Shown here: piece after piece, positions 10,992-22,351 of the stretch
Layout: the number at the start of each line of letters is the position of its first letter
Position numbering within the stretch: position 1 is the first letter of the stretch
Assembly (NCBI GenBank): GCA_963932465.1
Contig: OZ010799.1
Span: 161,258,761 to 161,322,760 of the forward strand
DNA from: Maratus speciosus
Lineage: Eukaryota > Arthropoda > Arachnida > Araneae > Salticidae
DNA length: 64,000 nt
Direction: 5' to 3'
Program-made: the position numbers and the translations under genes
The notes under the pieces: model-generated
Databases searched by the model: none
What the model saw: only the letters and a program-made list of their open reading frames with translations
What the model was told of the DNA's origin: nothing

Positions 10992-12061
10992 GAGTAGCGG
11001 ATAGGGACAGCTTAATGCAACAATGTTAAAACTTCGATTGCATAACACTATGGGGAAAAAATAAAAAAAATCCTTGCCGGTTTCGGCACGTTGTTATGTT
11101 GATGTTCGTTTGTACTTGATACTTATCCATGTGTTTTATATTTTATTTTTCTCATACTTTTATTACTACTATTGTTATTATTATAAATTAAGGTATTAAT
11201 ACTTAAAGATCATGCATTATAATTATTAATATTCTAATGTTAAAAATATTATGAGATGCTCTTTTTATACATTTGGTATAAAATAGGAACTGAAATAATC
11301 ATAGAATTAAAATATGTTTAGTTCAATGTAGTATTTAAAAAAATTAACTGTGCCCTCTCAATTGGGATTTTTTTTATATATATGGAAGAAATAAACATTT
11401 TATATTAAGAACAAAAAGAAAACAGATTGTAATAGTTTTTAAATCTTTCTAAAGTAATTTAAAAAAAAATTGAAGCCGCATTCAGGTACTATATATAATA
11501 ATAGTTACATGTACATAATTATATTTAGGGGACAAGTATAAAATTATGTGTATTTTGTTTATAGAAATATGTATTAGTTAAATCATATTTATTGTTTTCT
11601 AAAGTCTTGACTGACAGAAATCAAAAGATTTAGCTTAAGATAAGAAATAATAATTTTATTATATTCCTTGGAGACTAATTTGCTATAGCCTTGAAGCAGT
11701 TAAAACGCCACATACCTATCCCTATCAATTTGTTTATATGGGATGAGTTAATTATTAAATAAAATTATTATGGCTTAAAATATGCTTTTAAAATTTAAAA
11801 GTAAAAGGTTGTAGATATTTGGTTACTTATTTATATACTTCTTACTACAATGATGGAAAGATTATGTTCTAAAGATTTCGTTTTTAATATTATTTTCATA
11901 TATCTTGGATAGATGACTCCAGTAGGAATGCAAGAGCTTAGTTTTTTCCCTTTGCTTCAAACCAGGTTTAAAGAAATCTCTACGGGACTTCCTTCTCCCT
12001 TCTTCTATAACGCAGTCGCTTTTTTAACATTGTTGCATTAAGCTGTCCCCATCCGCTACTG
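10992..12061. mobile_element. non-autonomous hAT-like element, ~1.07 kb
   Basis: AGTAGCGGATAGGGACAGCT followed by TAATGCAACAATG at the left is inverted at the right (TAAGCTGTCCCCATCCGCTACTG), a ~39 bp TIR. TACTAAC(G) before and TACTAACC after look like an 8-bp duplication with one changed base. The interior is very AT-rich with no frame of note, so it is non-autonomous. Confidence 0.7.
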
Positions 12062-12496
12062 TACTAACCGGATAAAACTCGTGTAAGCGATGCTCGTTCT
12101 GATGTCATGTGGGAAGTGACAACAATTAAGGGTTAAATAATTTTACTTTTGCTATTTGCGATGTAACATATGCATAGATATGAGCAGTATATGTCCCATT
12201 TTCTTAAATGCTTAAAAACGAGAATTTTCTGGACATCCCACAAGGTTTTCCGATGTGGTTATCTTCAAGTTCTATTCACTAGAGTATCCAGATGACGGAT
12301 ATGGAAACCAGTGTCTTCGCAGAATTCTATGATTAAGGAAGGCGGAAATTACTACTCAGAATTAGTGGTATCCATAATCCCTTCGGTATACCATAAGGGC
12401 TATTTAAGATTAGTTTCACTGAAATATCACTTATATCGATATTCCTATGTATAGATGAATAAGTCTAACTACATTCCATGCCCATCACCTATTTAA

Positions 12497-12725
12497 CACG
12501 TTCACGCCGGCGCGGTGGGTCACACTCGACTGTCTCAGAGCTGGCAAGTCTCCGGCATTTTGGATACCAGTATTTTAATACAGAAAATGTTGTTTTATTT
12601 AATTAGAACAATTGGGCGATTTAAAAGAACAGCTTTTTCTCTAAAATAACAGTGGTGTGCAAAAAGCCGGAGACTTGACAACTCTGAGACAATCGAGTGT
12701 GACCCACCGCGCCGGCGTGAACGTG
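12497..12725. mobile_element. TTAA-type (piggyBac-like) MITE, 229 bp, ~70 bp TIRs
   Basis: Perfect TTAA at 12493-12496 and 12726-12729 bounds inverted ends CACGTTCACGCCGGCGCGGT. The TIRs run about 70 bp and are GC-rich against the AT-rich surroundings. The interior (12564-12657) has the palindromic core with GGGCGATTTAAAAGAACA, closely matched in the differently ended element at 62239-62606. Confidence 0.85.
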
Positions 12726-12729
12726 TTAA

Positions 12730-13553
12730 GGGCGTAGGATATAATATATTCTACTTAATTTTCATTTCCAAATGTCACATTGACACCAGAATTTTGAATG
12801 AAAATTTTAATTTTATTAAATACACGGAGAACAGCTTTTACATGTTTAAAAATAAATTTGATTGACAATTCTGGTGTCATACAATCATTTCAGCATTTTA
12901 CATATAGAAGTTGTTTGCCCCCGAAAGGGTTAATATCCTAAACCAGTCACGCGAAGGAACTCGCAAGTTAATGGCAAGTTAATGGAAATCTATGGAAGCC
13001 TTTTCTTCAAATTTCTCTCTTGCATTTTAATGATTTAAAATGATTTTTTTTGCATATGATAATTGGGGGTTTATCTCTAACTGGGTTAGATTTTTACTTT
13101 TTAATATTGATTGCAGATTAATTTATAAAGTTATTTTCACTTTCGGAACCACTTAAGAAACCAATTGATGACAGAACTTTAATAATTTAACACTTTGAGC
13201 GATTAGTGTTAAAAAATTAAGATATTTCCAAAGTTAAGCAAAACGTCAAATTTGAAGTCTTCTTTATTATATGCCATTTTCAATCACAAATTTTATTTTA
13301 TTCAACGACATTCAATGGAGGATTTTTCAAGACCTCCCACCGAAATTTTGCCAGCAAGTCAAAAATCTTAATAGTCACATGTGGCCTAGTATTATCCTAC
13401 AGTAACACTATTCCTTTAATGAGCTTGCCTCTGCACTTATTATTACCGTCTTCTGCGCGAAGAAATTAAACAGCAGATCTTTGTGCTAATCTGGGAGAAT
13501 CCATCATTCAACCGATATCACAAAACAACTTTTAATAATGAATACACCCAGAC
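12730..13553. other. stretch with one possible MITE remnant
   Basis: GCCCCCGAAAGGGTTAA near 12918-12934 resembles the right end of the TTAA-type MITEs, and ACACCAGAATTTTGA / CAATTCTGGTGT (12782 to 12880) is an inverted pair like their core. A left end is not evident. The rest holds nothing recognisable. Confidence 0.4.
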
Positions 13554-13795
13554 CAGAGTTGGGCTGTTTTGTAATTGCAGTTATATGCAACGTAATTACA
13601 ATTTAATTTTCCGTAATTAATTATAGTTAAAATTACATTCCGTAAAAAATTCTTGCAGTACAGTAGCCTGAATCGCCTTCCTCCCATTATTTGGCCAAAT
13701 TTCTGCGTTTGAATGTGTGTAACGATAATCAATTACGTGCAATTAACTTGTAATTATATTGCAGATAATTAAGATTACAAATTTGCCCAACTCTG
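13554..13795. mobile_element. hAT-like MITE (CAGAGTTGGGC termini), copy 1
   Basis: The left end CAGAGTTGGGC and the right end TTTGCCCAACTCTG are inverted, with an interior rich in TGTAATTGCAATTA-type short repeats. Flanking 8-mers ACCCAGAC and ACTCAAGC are only partly alike. The family assignment rests on copy 2 (42318-43080), which has a perfect 8-bp duplication. Confidence 0.7.
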
Positions 13796-13799
13796 ACTC

Positions 13800-15170
13800 A
13801 AGCAAAACCTTCACTAATCATGCGCAACTTGGAAAATGCTACTTTATCTATCGGCAGACACTACTGCGGTTAGAAATAACAGCATTCCTTTTCATGTGAA
13901 CGCCCCTTATCCAAAAGGATTTATTACATTACAGATATTATTCTATGATTTTTAGTAAAAAGTATTTATGCTCGATGGAAAGTCCCTTTTTCAATTTCTC
14001 TAGTAACGTCTTTCCATACACAATTTTTGAGACAATTACCAAAATAAATAAAAAAGTCAATAGAAGAAATCTACGTATTACTTAAAAATACTTCATAATA
14101 AAAATATTTCATACATGTAATTAAAATTATATATGTAACTTATAATTACTTATATAATTAATATAAGTAATTAAAATGTATTGTGTATTATGGAACTGCT
14201 GTGGGAATCTCATTATGATGCTTATTCTCGAATTACAAAATTTTTATGAAAATTAGAAAACACTACAAATGGACCTTTTCGAGAATTTACACAAAACCAT
14301 TATAATTAATAATTCAATAGTTTGATAACAATTAGATAGTTCCGTTTGAAGTATCTTTCATTTTAATAACATTACTGATCGTCTTTTATCCATTAAGTAC
14401 AATAATTTATTCATTTACTTACCCGTTGATTTAGTTACAGAACGAACTCGAACTTTCCACAGTCGTTGAAAATTTAACTTTCTAGTTAGAGTGATATATA
14501 GAATATTTATCGTGTCAAAGGCATACTATGGTTTTGAATATATGCTTATACATACTGAATTTCCTAAATTAGTTTCGGCTGGAATAAGTTTCCCTGTTTG
14601 TTCTTGGTTTGTTTATTTAACACAATATTTCGGAAAATACATGGGTGAACATAAGCTATTGGCACAAATGAGATCAAAGGTTTAAAGTATGTAAATCCAG
14701 CGTTTCAGAAAACATTTACTATGATATTTCAGAAAATGTAGTATTTTCTAAGGACTGTGCAGAAAAAAAATGGAAAATGCCATAAGTTTACTGCAAAGTT
14801 TGGTTAAATTTTTTCAAATATTATCTCTTTTGTCTTGACACATTTACTTACTTTATAAAGACATACTTAAATATTTTAATTTTTGCATTTAGTACATCGG
14901 CATATTTATAATAATTGCTGTTAAATACATAGTTATACTGTTTTCGCGAAAACATTTTAATTATTAATACTAAACAAACCGGGGATTTTACAGAAGTTTT
15001 ATAAAAATATTTCACACCGGAATTTTTATTTAAAACGATTTAATTTTTTATTTAACTTCTTTGTATGCGATTCATTTTTTATTTATTTTTACGACAAAGT
15101 TTTTCCTTCGAAACAAAATATATTCATTTGGTACCGGCCATATGACCGGTTGTACGTATATTTAGTGTTA
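13800..15170. other. stretch without genes; diverged array A piece
   Basis: About 14280-14480 aligns by eye with the leading units of array A (motifs ATAACATTACTGATCGTCTT and GAACTTTCCACAGT). The frame at 14491-14685 is short and unconvincing. No other feature is seen. Confidence 0.4.
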
Positions 15171-15171
15171 A

Positions 15172-15374
15172 CCCCTTGAGGGGCACCGGTATATATTATA
15201 TACCACCTACGATTAATGAAATTTTTCACCAGAAAAATTTTATTAAAGTTTACTTTTCTAACTTTGGTGCAAAAAAGCCGTAAAATTGCTTTTACTTATT
15301 TTGAAATAGAATTTTTCAAAGATTCCGGTGGGAATTCAGCATTTCACAAACGTAATTGCTTGCCCCTCAAGGGG
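15172..15374. mobile_element. TTAA-type MITE, copy 1
   Basis: TTAA at 15168-15171 and 15375-15378 bounds inverted ends CCCCTTGAGGGGCA. The interior matches 21175-21380 over its whole length, confirming one mobile family of about 205 bp. Confidence 0.85.
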
Positions 15375-15533
15375 TTAATCAATGAAATCAGGTTTCGTAC
15401 GGATAATGGAATTTATAGACCAGAAAATTATTTGGCACCAGTATTTTCTTATAGGAAATCTCTTCTTAAATAAGGCAAAATTTCGCGCGTTCGAATTACA
15501 TTTAGTTAAAAAAAAAATACCGACCCAGATAGC

Positions 15534-16510
15534 ATTTTTAATTTCCAGAAAATTTGCAGCAATATTGCTTTGAAAACTTGCAGCAAGCTCAGAATGACAA
15601 GACTGGAAGTTCATAACAAGACTGCAGCAAGATAATGCAAACGCCAAAGTCACCACACTTTGAACTTGCAGCTAACTTGTCGTGCAAGTTACATTCATGC
15701 TGTATCAATTTTATTGCAAATTAACGGCAAACAAGTAATCAAATATACTGCACAGTAGTAATCTTTCCACACCCCACTATCTGTTTACAACTGTCACCAC
15801 GGGTCCATAGACCTAATCAGGTCTATTGATGCGAACACACCGTCAGAAGGTGTATGCATCGTTTTTATATCCATAAACAAGTTAAGGTAACGTTTGTACT
15901 TTTCAATACGACCCTTTTTTGGTATTTGATAAGTATAGTGTTCACAAAAAACGGTGCCGTTCGAATAAAATTTCTGCAATTTCTGCGTATGTGCTGATTG
16001 TCTATTCTCTCAACAGAGGAACTTTTGCTTTCGTCACTTTCGTGAAACAAAGGCAGTCTTGCCATCAGATTCACAACAAACTACTCATGCAAATGGGGGA
16101 TGGAATACCTTGCGGGAAATTTGTTGCAAATTTCTCAATTCAAATTTGTCACGTCAAGATAGTGTCAGACAAAATCAAGCTTGTTGTTAATGTTCATGCT
16201 ATCTGGGAATCCAATGGCGCTGCTAATCATGGGACTCAATAAATATGTGTTGTAATTTTGTCTTTGTCAAATTTCCTCGCATGCGTGTTTATATCTCTTC
16301 CCCTTCCAACAAAAGGAATTTTTCGCTTATGTCGTAATTTTATGACAGTGTTGTATCAATTTTAGAGCAACGTTGCGTTGCAAGGGAGCGATTGATTATA
16401 TTCCGTCTACCTAGTAGTGTCCTTGCGGCAATATTATTACTTCAAATTTGTCGTGACAAGAAAATATAAAGAAAAAATTAATCTTGCTGCAATTGTTCAT
16501 GCTATCTGGG
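15534..16510. mobile_element. possible TIR element with CCCAGATAGCA ends
   Basis: CCCAGATAGCAT at 15534 is inverted at 16196-16207 and again at 16498-16510, each with adjoining similarity (ACAATTGCAGCAAG-like). The two right ends suggest either a nested or tandem end, or two related elements. Target duplications are not clear. The frame 15919-16242 has no recognisable domain. Confidence 0.45.
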
Positions 16511-16667
16511 GATATTCCGCATGGAAAATAACCGGACTCGTACGAATCCTGATGAAAAGTTAGAGAGTAAAACATGTTAAATGTACATATCATAATATTA
16601 AAATATTTATTTACGTATAAGACGTTATAAAACACATTAAAAGTAAATTAAAACTCTTTATTTACAT

Positions 16668-16697
16668 GTTTCAACTCAATTTCTGAGTCGTCGTCAG
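16668..16697 (-). ncRNA. hammerhead-ribozyme-like motif in PLE tail
   Basis: Read on the minus strand: CTGACGA, then GACTCA pairing with TGAGTT around a GAAAT loop, then GAAAC. This is the hammerhead core order (CUGANGA, stem II, GAAA). PLE terminal repeats are known to carry hammerhead motifs. One extra C lies between the core and stem II, and stems I and III were not established, so activity is unproven. The plus copy at 18355-18381 has a degraded version. Confidence 0.4.
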
Positions 16698-17278
16698 AAT
16701 GTATAACAGAAAATTACAAATGCATAATGAGAATTGGAAAAAATCACGAAAATAAACAAGTAATCATGTAACGCGCCCTGTATTTTCGCGATTGCTCGTG
16801 TTCCCCCTATGTCGCGATGCCGTAATTTATCCAACCATTCAACCCATAAATTCGGGATACGAAAAGATAATGTATCGTTACAAACTCCTGAACCTCTTAA
16901 ATAAATTTCATTGGATTCTCTTATGAATAATTGTAAATAAAAATTAGACTTGTAGATGATTTTACTCGCGTTAAAAAGTATGTTAATGTTCTCTATTTGA
17001 TTTTGCCGGGATAAAGCAGTATTACTTCTATTGTATTTTATGTCCGCTATATGTTCTTTACATCTGATATTGAATTTTCGTTGGGTTATACATATATAAT
17101 GATTTTTGATTCCTCCCTCCCTAATAAATGGAATCATATAAACTCCTGAGAGGTCATCTCTATTAATCGGATCCATTTTAGTATTTAAAAGCATCTTTAA
17201 TTTCGGAGCCGGCTTCGCAATCAAACATAAGCCAAAATTTCGTAAATGATTTTTAATATGTTCAAAGAAATCCGGCAA
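16694..17278 (-). pseudogene. PLE GIY-YIG endonuclease domain, minus copy
   Basis: The GIY-YIG nuclease nicks target DNA for PLE integration. Seen here: SGVYMIP for the GIY part, HYICITQRKFNIRCKEH for the YIG part with its conserved arginine and histidine, and ESNEIYLRG with the metal-binding glutamate. The glycine of YIG is cysteine here, but is intact in the plus copy (HYIG). Relative to that copy the TAG stop after AKI has become CAG, so the frame reads on into non-coding sequence. It lies one frameshift downstream of the reverse-transcriptase piece 17301-17766. It is a decayed copy. Confidence 0.8.
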
Positions 17279-17300
17279 ATAATTTGCGACAACCCTTTCT

Positions 17301-17766
17301 ATAGTAACTTCATTAATAGTTTTATTTTTATTTTTAGAAGTATCAAAGGAATCTGAATCAATTTGTTAATTAATTTTACCTGATATCCATTATCACTAGC
17401 AATACGCTTAATTTTCTCTAATTCACCCTCCAGATTTATATCAGAAGAAATCTTGAAAGCACGATTGATTAGGAACCTGAAGGTGGATAATTTGTAAGGC
17501 AATGAAGTGCAAGCACCGGAAGGTATAACGTTTAATTCTGCGATAGGTTTACGGTAAACTGAACGAATCAATTCATTCCCCTTTCTCAGTAACTCAACAT
17601 CTAAAAAAGGTAATTTCCCCCCTGTTTCTAGTTCAAAAGTAAACTTAATATTATTGTCAAGTTCATTTAAATGTTGTATGAAAATCATTAACTCATCTAC
17701 ATTAGCTCGCCAAACAATAAAAATATCGTCTACATAAAGTAACCATACTAAAGGAAATACCTCAAA
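17301..17766 (-). pseudogene. PLE reverse transcriptase, C-terminal part only
   Basis: The minus-strand frame contains LLYVDDIFIVW, the YVDD catalytic motif of reverse transcriptase, followed by the thumb-side sequence KFTFELETGGKLPFLDVELL and SVYRKP typical of PLEs. The fingers and palm upstream are missing: the sequence is cut at 17766 where the plus-strand copy begins. A frameshift near 17360-17380 separates it from the GIY-YIG domain. Without the N-terminal half it cannot be functional. Confidence 0.8.
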
Positions 17767-17767
17767 A

Positions 17768-18274
17768 GTGCTGAAAATTTTATTATTTGAACATATAAAA
17801 AATCATTTAAGAAATTTTGGCTTTTGTTTGATTGCGAAGCCGCCTCCGAAATCAAAGATGTTTTTAAATACTAAAATTGATCCGATTAATAAAGATGACC
17901 ACTCAGGAGTTTATATGATTCCATTTATTAGGGAAGGAGGAATCAAAAATCATTATATTGGTGTAACCCAACGAAAATTCAATATCAGATGTAAAGAACA
18001 TATAGAGAACATAAAATACAATAGAGGTAATACTGCTTTACCCCGGCTAAATCAAATAGAGAACATTAACATACTTTTTAACGACAGTAAAATCATCTAC
18101 AGGTCTAATATTTATTTACAATTATTCATAAGAGAGTCCATTGAAATTTATTTAAGAGGTTCAGGAGTTTGTAGCGTTTCATTATCTTTTCGTATCCCGA
18201 ATTTATGGGTTGAATGGTTGGATAAATTACGGCGTCGAGATATAGAAGGAACACGAGCAATCGCAAAAATATAG
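17768..18274 (+). pseudogene. PLE GIY-YIG endonuclease domain, plus copy (5'-truncated)
   Basis: A 168-codon uninterrupted frame matches the minus copy: SGVYMIP, HYIGVTQRKFNIRCKEH, ESIEIYLRG, ending AKI-stop. The catalytic residues look intact, but no reverse transcriptase precedes it; the first residues derive from the linker between the two domains. The short leading codons are a junction artefact, so the annotated start has no biological meaning. It is a dead-on-arrival 5'-truncated copy. Confidence 0.8.
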
Positions 18275-18466
18275 GGCGCGTTACATGATTACTTGTTTAT
18301 TTTCGATTATTCTTTCCATTTTTCATTATGCATTTGTAATTTCTATTATACATTCTGACGACTCAGAAAATGATTTGAAACATGTAAATAAAGAGTTTTT
18401 AATTTACTTTTAATGTGTTTTTATATCGTCTTATAAGCAAATAAATATTTTAATATTATGATATGA

Positions 18467-18778
18467 TTAGAAATGGACGTAATTTTGACTTTCTACTCGC
18501 ACTTATTTACATTTGTGTTAACTGACATATTTGAATTTTTCCTGTTTTGCAGGAAAAATTTAAACTCCATGCTCAATTCCTTTAATATGTACTCCTTTTT
18601 TACTTCTCAATAAATGCCATCCTTTTAATAGATACATTTTAGACAGTGTAACGAACCTTTGTTATTAACACTAGAACCGCCATTAGGGGTCATTTTGACA
18701 CCTGACAAATTGATAATAGTCGATTCGTACCAGAAATGTCTTTAAAGATACGTTAAATAATATGTAGCACAAAAAAGG
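18467..18778. other. stretch with a TTAA-like left end
   Basis: TTAACACTAGAACCGCC at 18666-18682 resembles the left terminus of a TTAA-type element that the hAT-like insertion at 18779 may have split. I could not find its right end. Otherwise featureless. Confidence 0.3.
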
Positions 18779-19707
18779 CAGTGTTGCCAGATAGTCAAAA
18801 GTCAATTTCCCCAAAATTCCTGAAATTTTCCCCAAATCAGTGTTTTTTTCCGTAAAAGTCTCCAACTCAGTTTTTACTCAAAAAGGGAATTTTTAAATTT
18901 TCAATTTACCACTATAAAAAATATCTAAGTAATTTAAGCTTAAAAAATTTCCCCAAATCAAGCCTTTTTTTGAAAAAATCCCCCATTTACAAAAAACAAA
19001 CTTTTAAACTGGGCTGAATGCATATTCTGTAGCTATATGAGAATGAAAGATATTTTGCAGTGACAAGTTATTTCATGTTTGTTTTTAAAAATATTGTCTA
19101 ACAATGTTGGACTATGTTTACATTAGCTCCATAGCTTTAGACAATCTCTTATCAATTGGGATTTGAATGAATCCGAGATGGTACGCTGTTTTAATTTTTT
19201 TGTCATCCCTATACTGAAGTTCATAATCATAATACAAAGTATTTTCGCTGTATCAATCGATGTGCTTTTGCATATCATAAGAGAAAAATATCTGCTTTCC
19301 ACATATTTAAGTTAAAAATTTTTTAAAGTACGCCGAAGGAATTTTTCGTTAAAGTCCTGCAGATTTAGCCACGTGCAGATTTAAGCTGCTTAAGACTTCA
19401 GAGTATCATGTATCTGTAATATGTGTAAACTGTAATGTAGTAAACAATGAATACGACCACATCCAAGAGAATAATGATTGATATTTCCGATTTCTGGTTT
19501 GTATTTTCGTTTTTCAAATCAAAATTGAGTTCGAGACTGATCCAGTTTTTCTATAGGACTAAAAGAAATCTAAAAATTCCCCAAGTGTTCCCCCAAAATT
19601 TTTGTAGTCCCCAAAAGTTTCCCCACGAACTACTTGTTACCAAAAACTTCCCCTAGAGGTTCAAAATTCCCCAAAATGGGGACAAAATCCCCAATCTGGC
19701 AACACTG
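18779..19707. mobile_element. hAT-like element, 929 bp, perfect 8-bp duplication
   Basis: Termini CAGTGTTGCCAGAT and ATCTGGCAACACTG are inverted, and AAAAAAGG occurs exactly at 18771-18778 and 19708-19715. The terminal regions are rich in CCCCAAA on one side and CCCCAAAATGGGG-like sequence on the other. No transposase is present, so mobilisation would be in trans. The terminal 14 bp match the MITEs at 4730 and 53057. Confidence 0.85.
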
Positions 19708-19715
19708 AAAAAAGG

Positions 19716-20137
19716 CTAATTAAATAAGTTAAATAGTTGTAAATAAAAATTCTGATGTGAAACACTTTTTATAAAACTTGAGTAAAATAACCGGCGTTTT
19801 AGTGATAAGATTAAAAATGCCAATTAAAATCATAACTATTAAACAAAGAGTGTTATCTACAGGTTTCTCACGGGTACCGTTATTTTCAAGGCAAAATGCC
19901 AGTATTTTTTTATACAAAAATAAAACAAGTTCAAACGCGTGAAATTTCACCTTATTTAAAGAAGAGAATTTCTATAAGAAAATACCGGTACCGAAAAATT
20001 TCTTGGTCTTGAAATTCAAGGAACCGTACGAACCCTGATCTGCAGATCTAGGCTTAATAAACCTGTTTCAGGAAGAAAAAAAAAAATCGTAGCTATTTTC
20101 GTTGTAATTTTTTTTCATAAATTGTGCATATTAAATA
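19716..20137. other. stretch without recognised feature
   Basis: AT-rich sequence with short GGTACC-containing patches near 19875 and 19985 in opposite orientation (CGGGTACCGTTATTTTC / GAAAATACCGGTACCG), a weak inverted pair. No coding signal. Confidence 0.4.
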
Positions 20138-20806
20138 CAGTAAAGCCGCGATTATCCGCGGTGCTCTTTATCCGCGAAGCGATTTTTTTTTATATATTTT
20201 TTTTTTTTTTTTTATTCAAGCTAACAGCAAGGAAAATACAATAAGCCCTACTAATAAATATAAACAGAAAAATTCATGTACTCGAAAATAATAGAATATT
20301 ATTTCTATATTCGGTTACCATGTTTAAAATATCCGATATAAAGTCTTGATGGCTTTTCTTGATTTTATTAAAAAAAAAGTAAACACAGCAATTAAAATAT
20401 ATAACAATTAAATAAGACTATTATGATAAATTCCAGGGGAGCAATCAAGAATAGCTTCATTTTTGAGATAGAAAGGGTGTTTCCAAAGCAAGAAGCAAAA
20501 ACAAGTGACTGATTTTTTTTTTAATAGGTGTAAATCAACACTTTTTGTACAGTATGTATGGCATTGCTTCTAGTTTATTGTTCTTTATTTTAGTGATTTA
20601 GACGTAAAGCAAAGGTTTATGCTGTACTGTGCATATGTGTGTACTTTAAACGTTTTATTATGTTTTTTGTACACTAAAACGTAAGTTTTTATGTTGAATT
20701 TTCTTTTTTTTCATTTTTGCACCCCATTTTCAGCCTTTTTCGGGTTATCCACGATTTTTGTTATCCGCGGTGCTCTTGCATTCCGCGGATAATCGGAGCT
20801 GTACTG
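20138..20806. mobile_element. pogo/Tigger-like non-autonomous element
   Basis: The left end CAGTAAAGCCGCGATTATCC and the right end (read in reverse CAGTACAGCTCCGATTATCC) are inverted, with TA on both sides (20136-20137, 20807-20808). CAGT...CGATTATCCGCGG ends are characteristic of the pogo/Tigger group. The interior, 669 bp in all, has no transposase. Confidence 0.75.
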
Positions 20807-21174
20807 TATCTTGAAAATGACATTTTGTTAATTAATTTGATTTACATCGGAGTCCTTGAAATATTTGCAAATACCCAATGCTTTTCTGTCCTCTGAATAA
20901 AATATTACTTTCACCGATATTTGAAATTCAGGTGTAAAATTAGCTTCCTGAAGTTCGACTTATAATTAAAGGATTAAAATCTTACTAACCACTTGGTATA
21001 AGGGTGAGGTTTTCGTACATTAAATAAGGCAAATATAAATTTTTTAAGTGGTTTAAGGTTTGCCACTTTCTTCACCCATTTTTATTCAGAATTTATAATG
21101 AAGAATTTTTACATTATCTAATCAGGAAATATCTGTTATTAAATTAAGCAATTTCGAAAATTCTTAAGGTTTAA

Positions 21175-21380
21175 CCCTTTGAGGGGCGGTGGGATAAATT
21201 TTATCTCTCTTACCATTAATGAAGAAAGATTTGAACCAGAAAAATTTTATGAAATTTTACTTTTCTAACTTTGGTGGGAAAAAGTTGTAAAATTGCTTTT
21301 CATAATTTAAAATAAAATTGATCTAAATTTCCGATGGGAATTCAGCATTATACAAACGCAATTGCTTGCCCTTCAAGGGG
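21175..21380. mobile_element. TTAA-type MITE, copy 2
   Basis: TTAA at 21171-21174 and 21381-21384 bounds inverted ends CCCTTTGAGGGGC / GCCCTTCAAGGGG. The whole element aligns with 15172-15374. Confidence 0.85.
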
Positions 21381-21897
21381 TTAAGAGTTTTGGGACACCT
21401 AATGACAAAATTTTCGTGATTACTTAAAGTAAAAAATGTTCTTTAGTTAATTCCGGTGTGAGCTCGAAATTTTTGAATAAAAAGAAGGCCAAACTGGCTA
21501 CCCTGGTCTTATGTAGAATTAAATATCGATGTGCGAACTTTATGTAAAATTTTGATTCTCTTACAAAGCATGCATAAATATATCAAATAAATACGTATTG
21601 CTTCTGATAAAATCTTGCCCCAATTTTGTGGCATAAAACGTGAAACAAATCAAAGAATACTTTCTTATTTATTCAATTTAAAGGAGAGGTATCACATTTT
21701 TATTCCAGTTGTCTTTCAATTCAATAATATCAATATTTGCGTTTTATTTAAAAAATAAACTCGAGTGAAAATATTCTATATTTCACGTGTAACTCTACTA
21801 ACTACTATTTCTACTAACTCCAGTTATCTGTCAGAAACAAAATTCAAACTAATGCTGATTTGAAAAAAAAAAGCAAGAGAAAATACAAATATAGCAT

Positions 21898-22118
21898 AAG
21901 AAAAAATGTTTGTTTTCAATGTATGGTAATGTTTTCAGTTGTGATGTCGTGAAAGTGAATGTGCTGTTGGAAACTTTGCTCCGAGGAGGTCAAGGACTCT
22001 CTCCCCTGAAGATGGCTCGTTAGAAAGAGCACGAAACGTTGGGAATAATTTGTAATGTATTTTTAATATAGTTTTTATTTACATGTACGCTGATGAGTAT
22101 CGTAAGATTTTTAATTAT
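21898..22118 (+). mobile_element. 221-bp retroposed insertion with hammerhead-like motif (PLE or retrozyme-like)
   Basis: CAAATATAGCAT is repeated exactly at 21886-21897 and 22119-22130, a 12-bp target duplication; uninterrupted array B units continue on either side. The insert has no coding sequence but contains a hammerhead-like core at 22006-22037. PLE terminal repeats and retrozymes both fit. PLE is favoured because PLE protein remnants are abundant nearby. Confidence 0.65.
22006..22037 (+). ncRNA. hammerhead-like core in the 221-bp insertion
   Basis: CTGAAGA, then GCTC pairing with GAGC across a GTTAGAAA loop, then GAAAC. The two positions next to the core in stem II do not pair (TG against AC), so it may be a decayed or non-cleaving version. 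Confidence 0.35.
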
Positions 22119-22351
22119 CAAATATAGCATATTTATTTAACAGTACACAGAAATCTAATTTAGTAAATATATATTGATTAAGTCTCTATACACAGCAATA
22201 TGCGCAACGTTAATTAAATTAATACAATAATACTTGGAATTTTTTTCAGACAGAAATATTCGCCTTGCATGCAATATTTCAAATGAAAATAAAATTTCAA
22301 ATTAATTACTTAAAAGGCGCAAAGCCCAACATAGTGAAAAAGATTCCATGC

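Larger units (their letters stand above)
16588..18466. mobile_element. inverted (tail-out) pair of truncated Penelope-like retroelements
   Basis: Two PLE copies lie head to head. The minus-strand copy (about 16588-17766) holds the end of the reverse transcriptase plus the GIY-YIG domain. The plus-strand copy (17767-18466) holds only the GIY-YIG domain and 3' tail. The outermost 180 bp are near-perfect inverted repeats (TATCATAATATTAAAATATT at both ends). Copies differ by roughly a tenth of bases by eye. PLEs commonly carry terminal repeats in odd orientations and 5' truncations, and this pair fits that. Confidence 0.8.

Noticed and set aside
13532..13732. 66-codon minus frame
   Set aside because: Lies across a MITE with inverted ends; non-coding.
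15919..16242. 107-codon frame as a gene
   Set aside because: No motif, AT-rich region, lies in a candidate TIR element; not distinguishable from chance.
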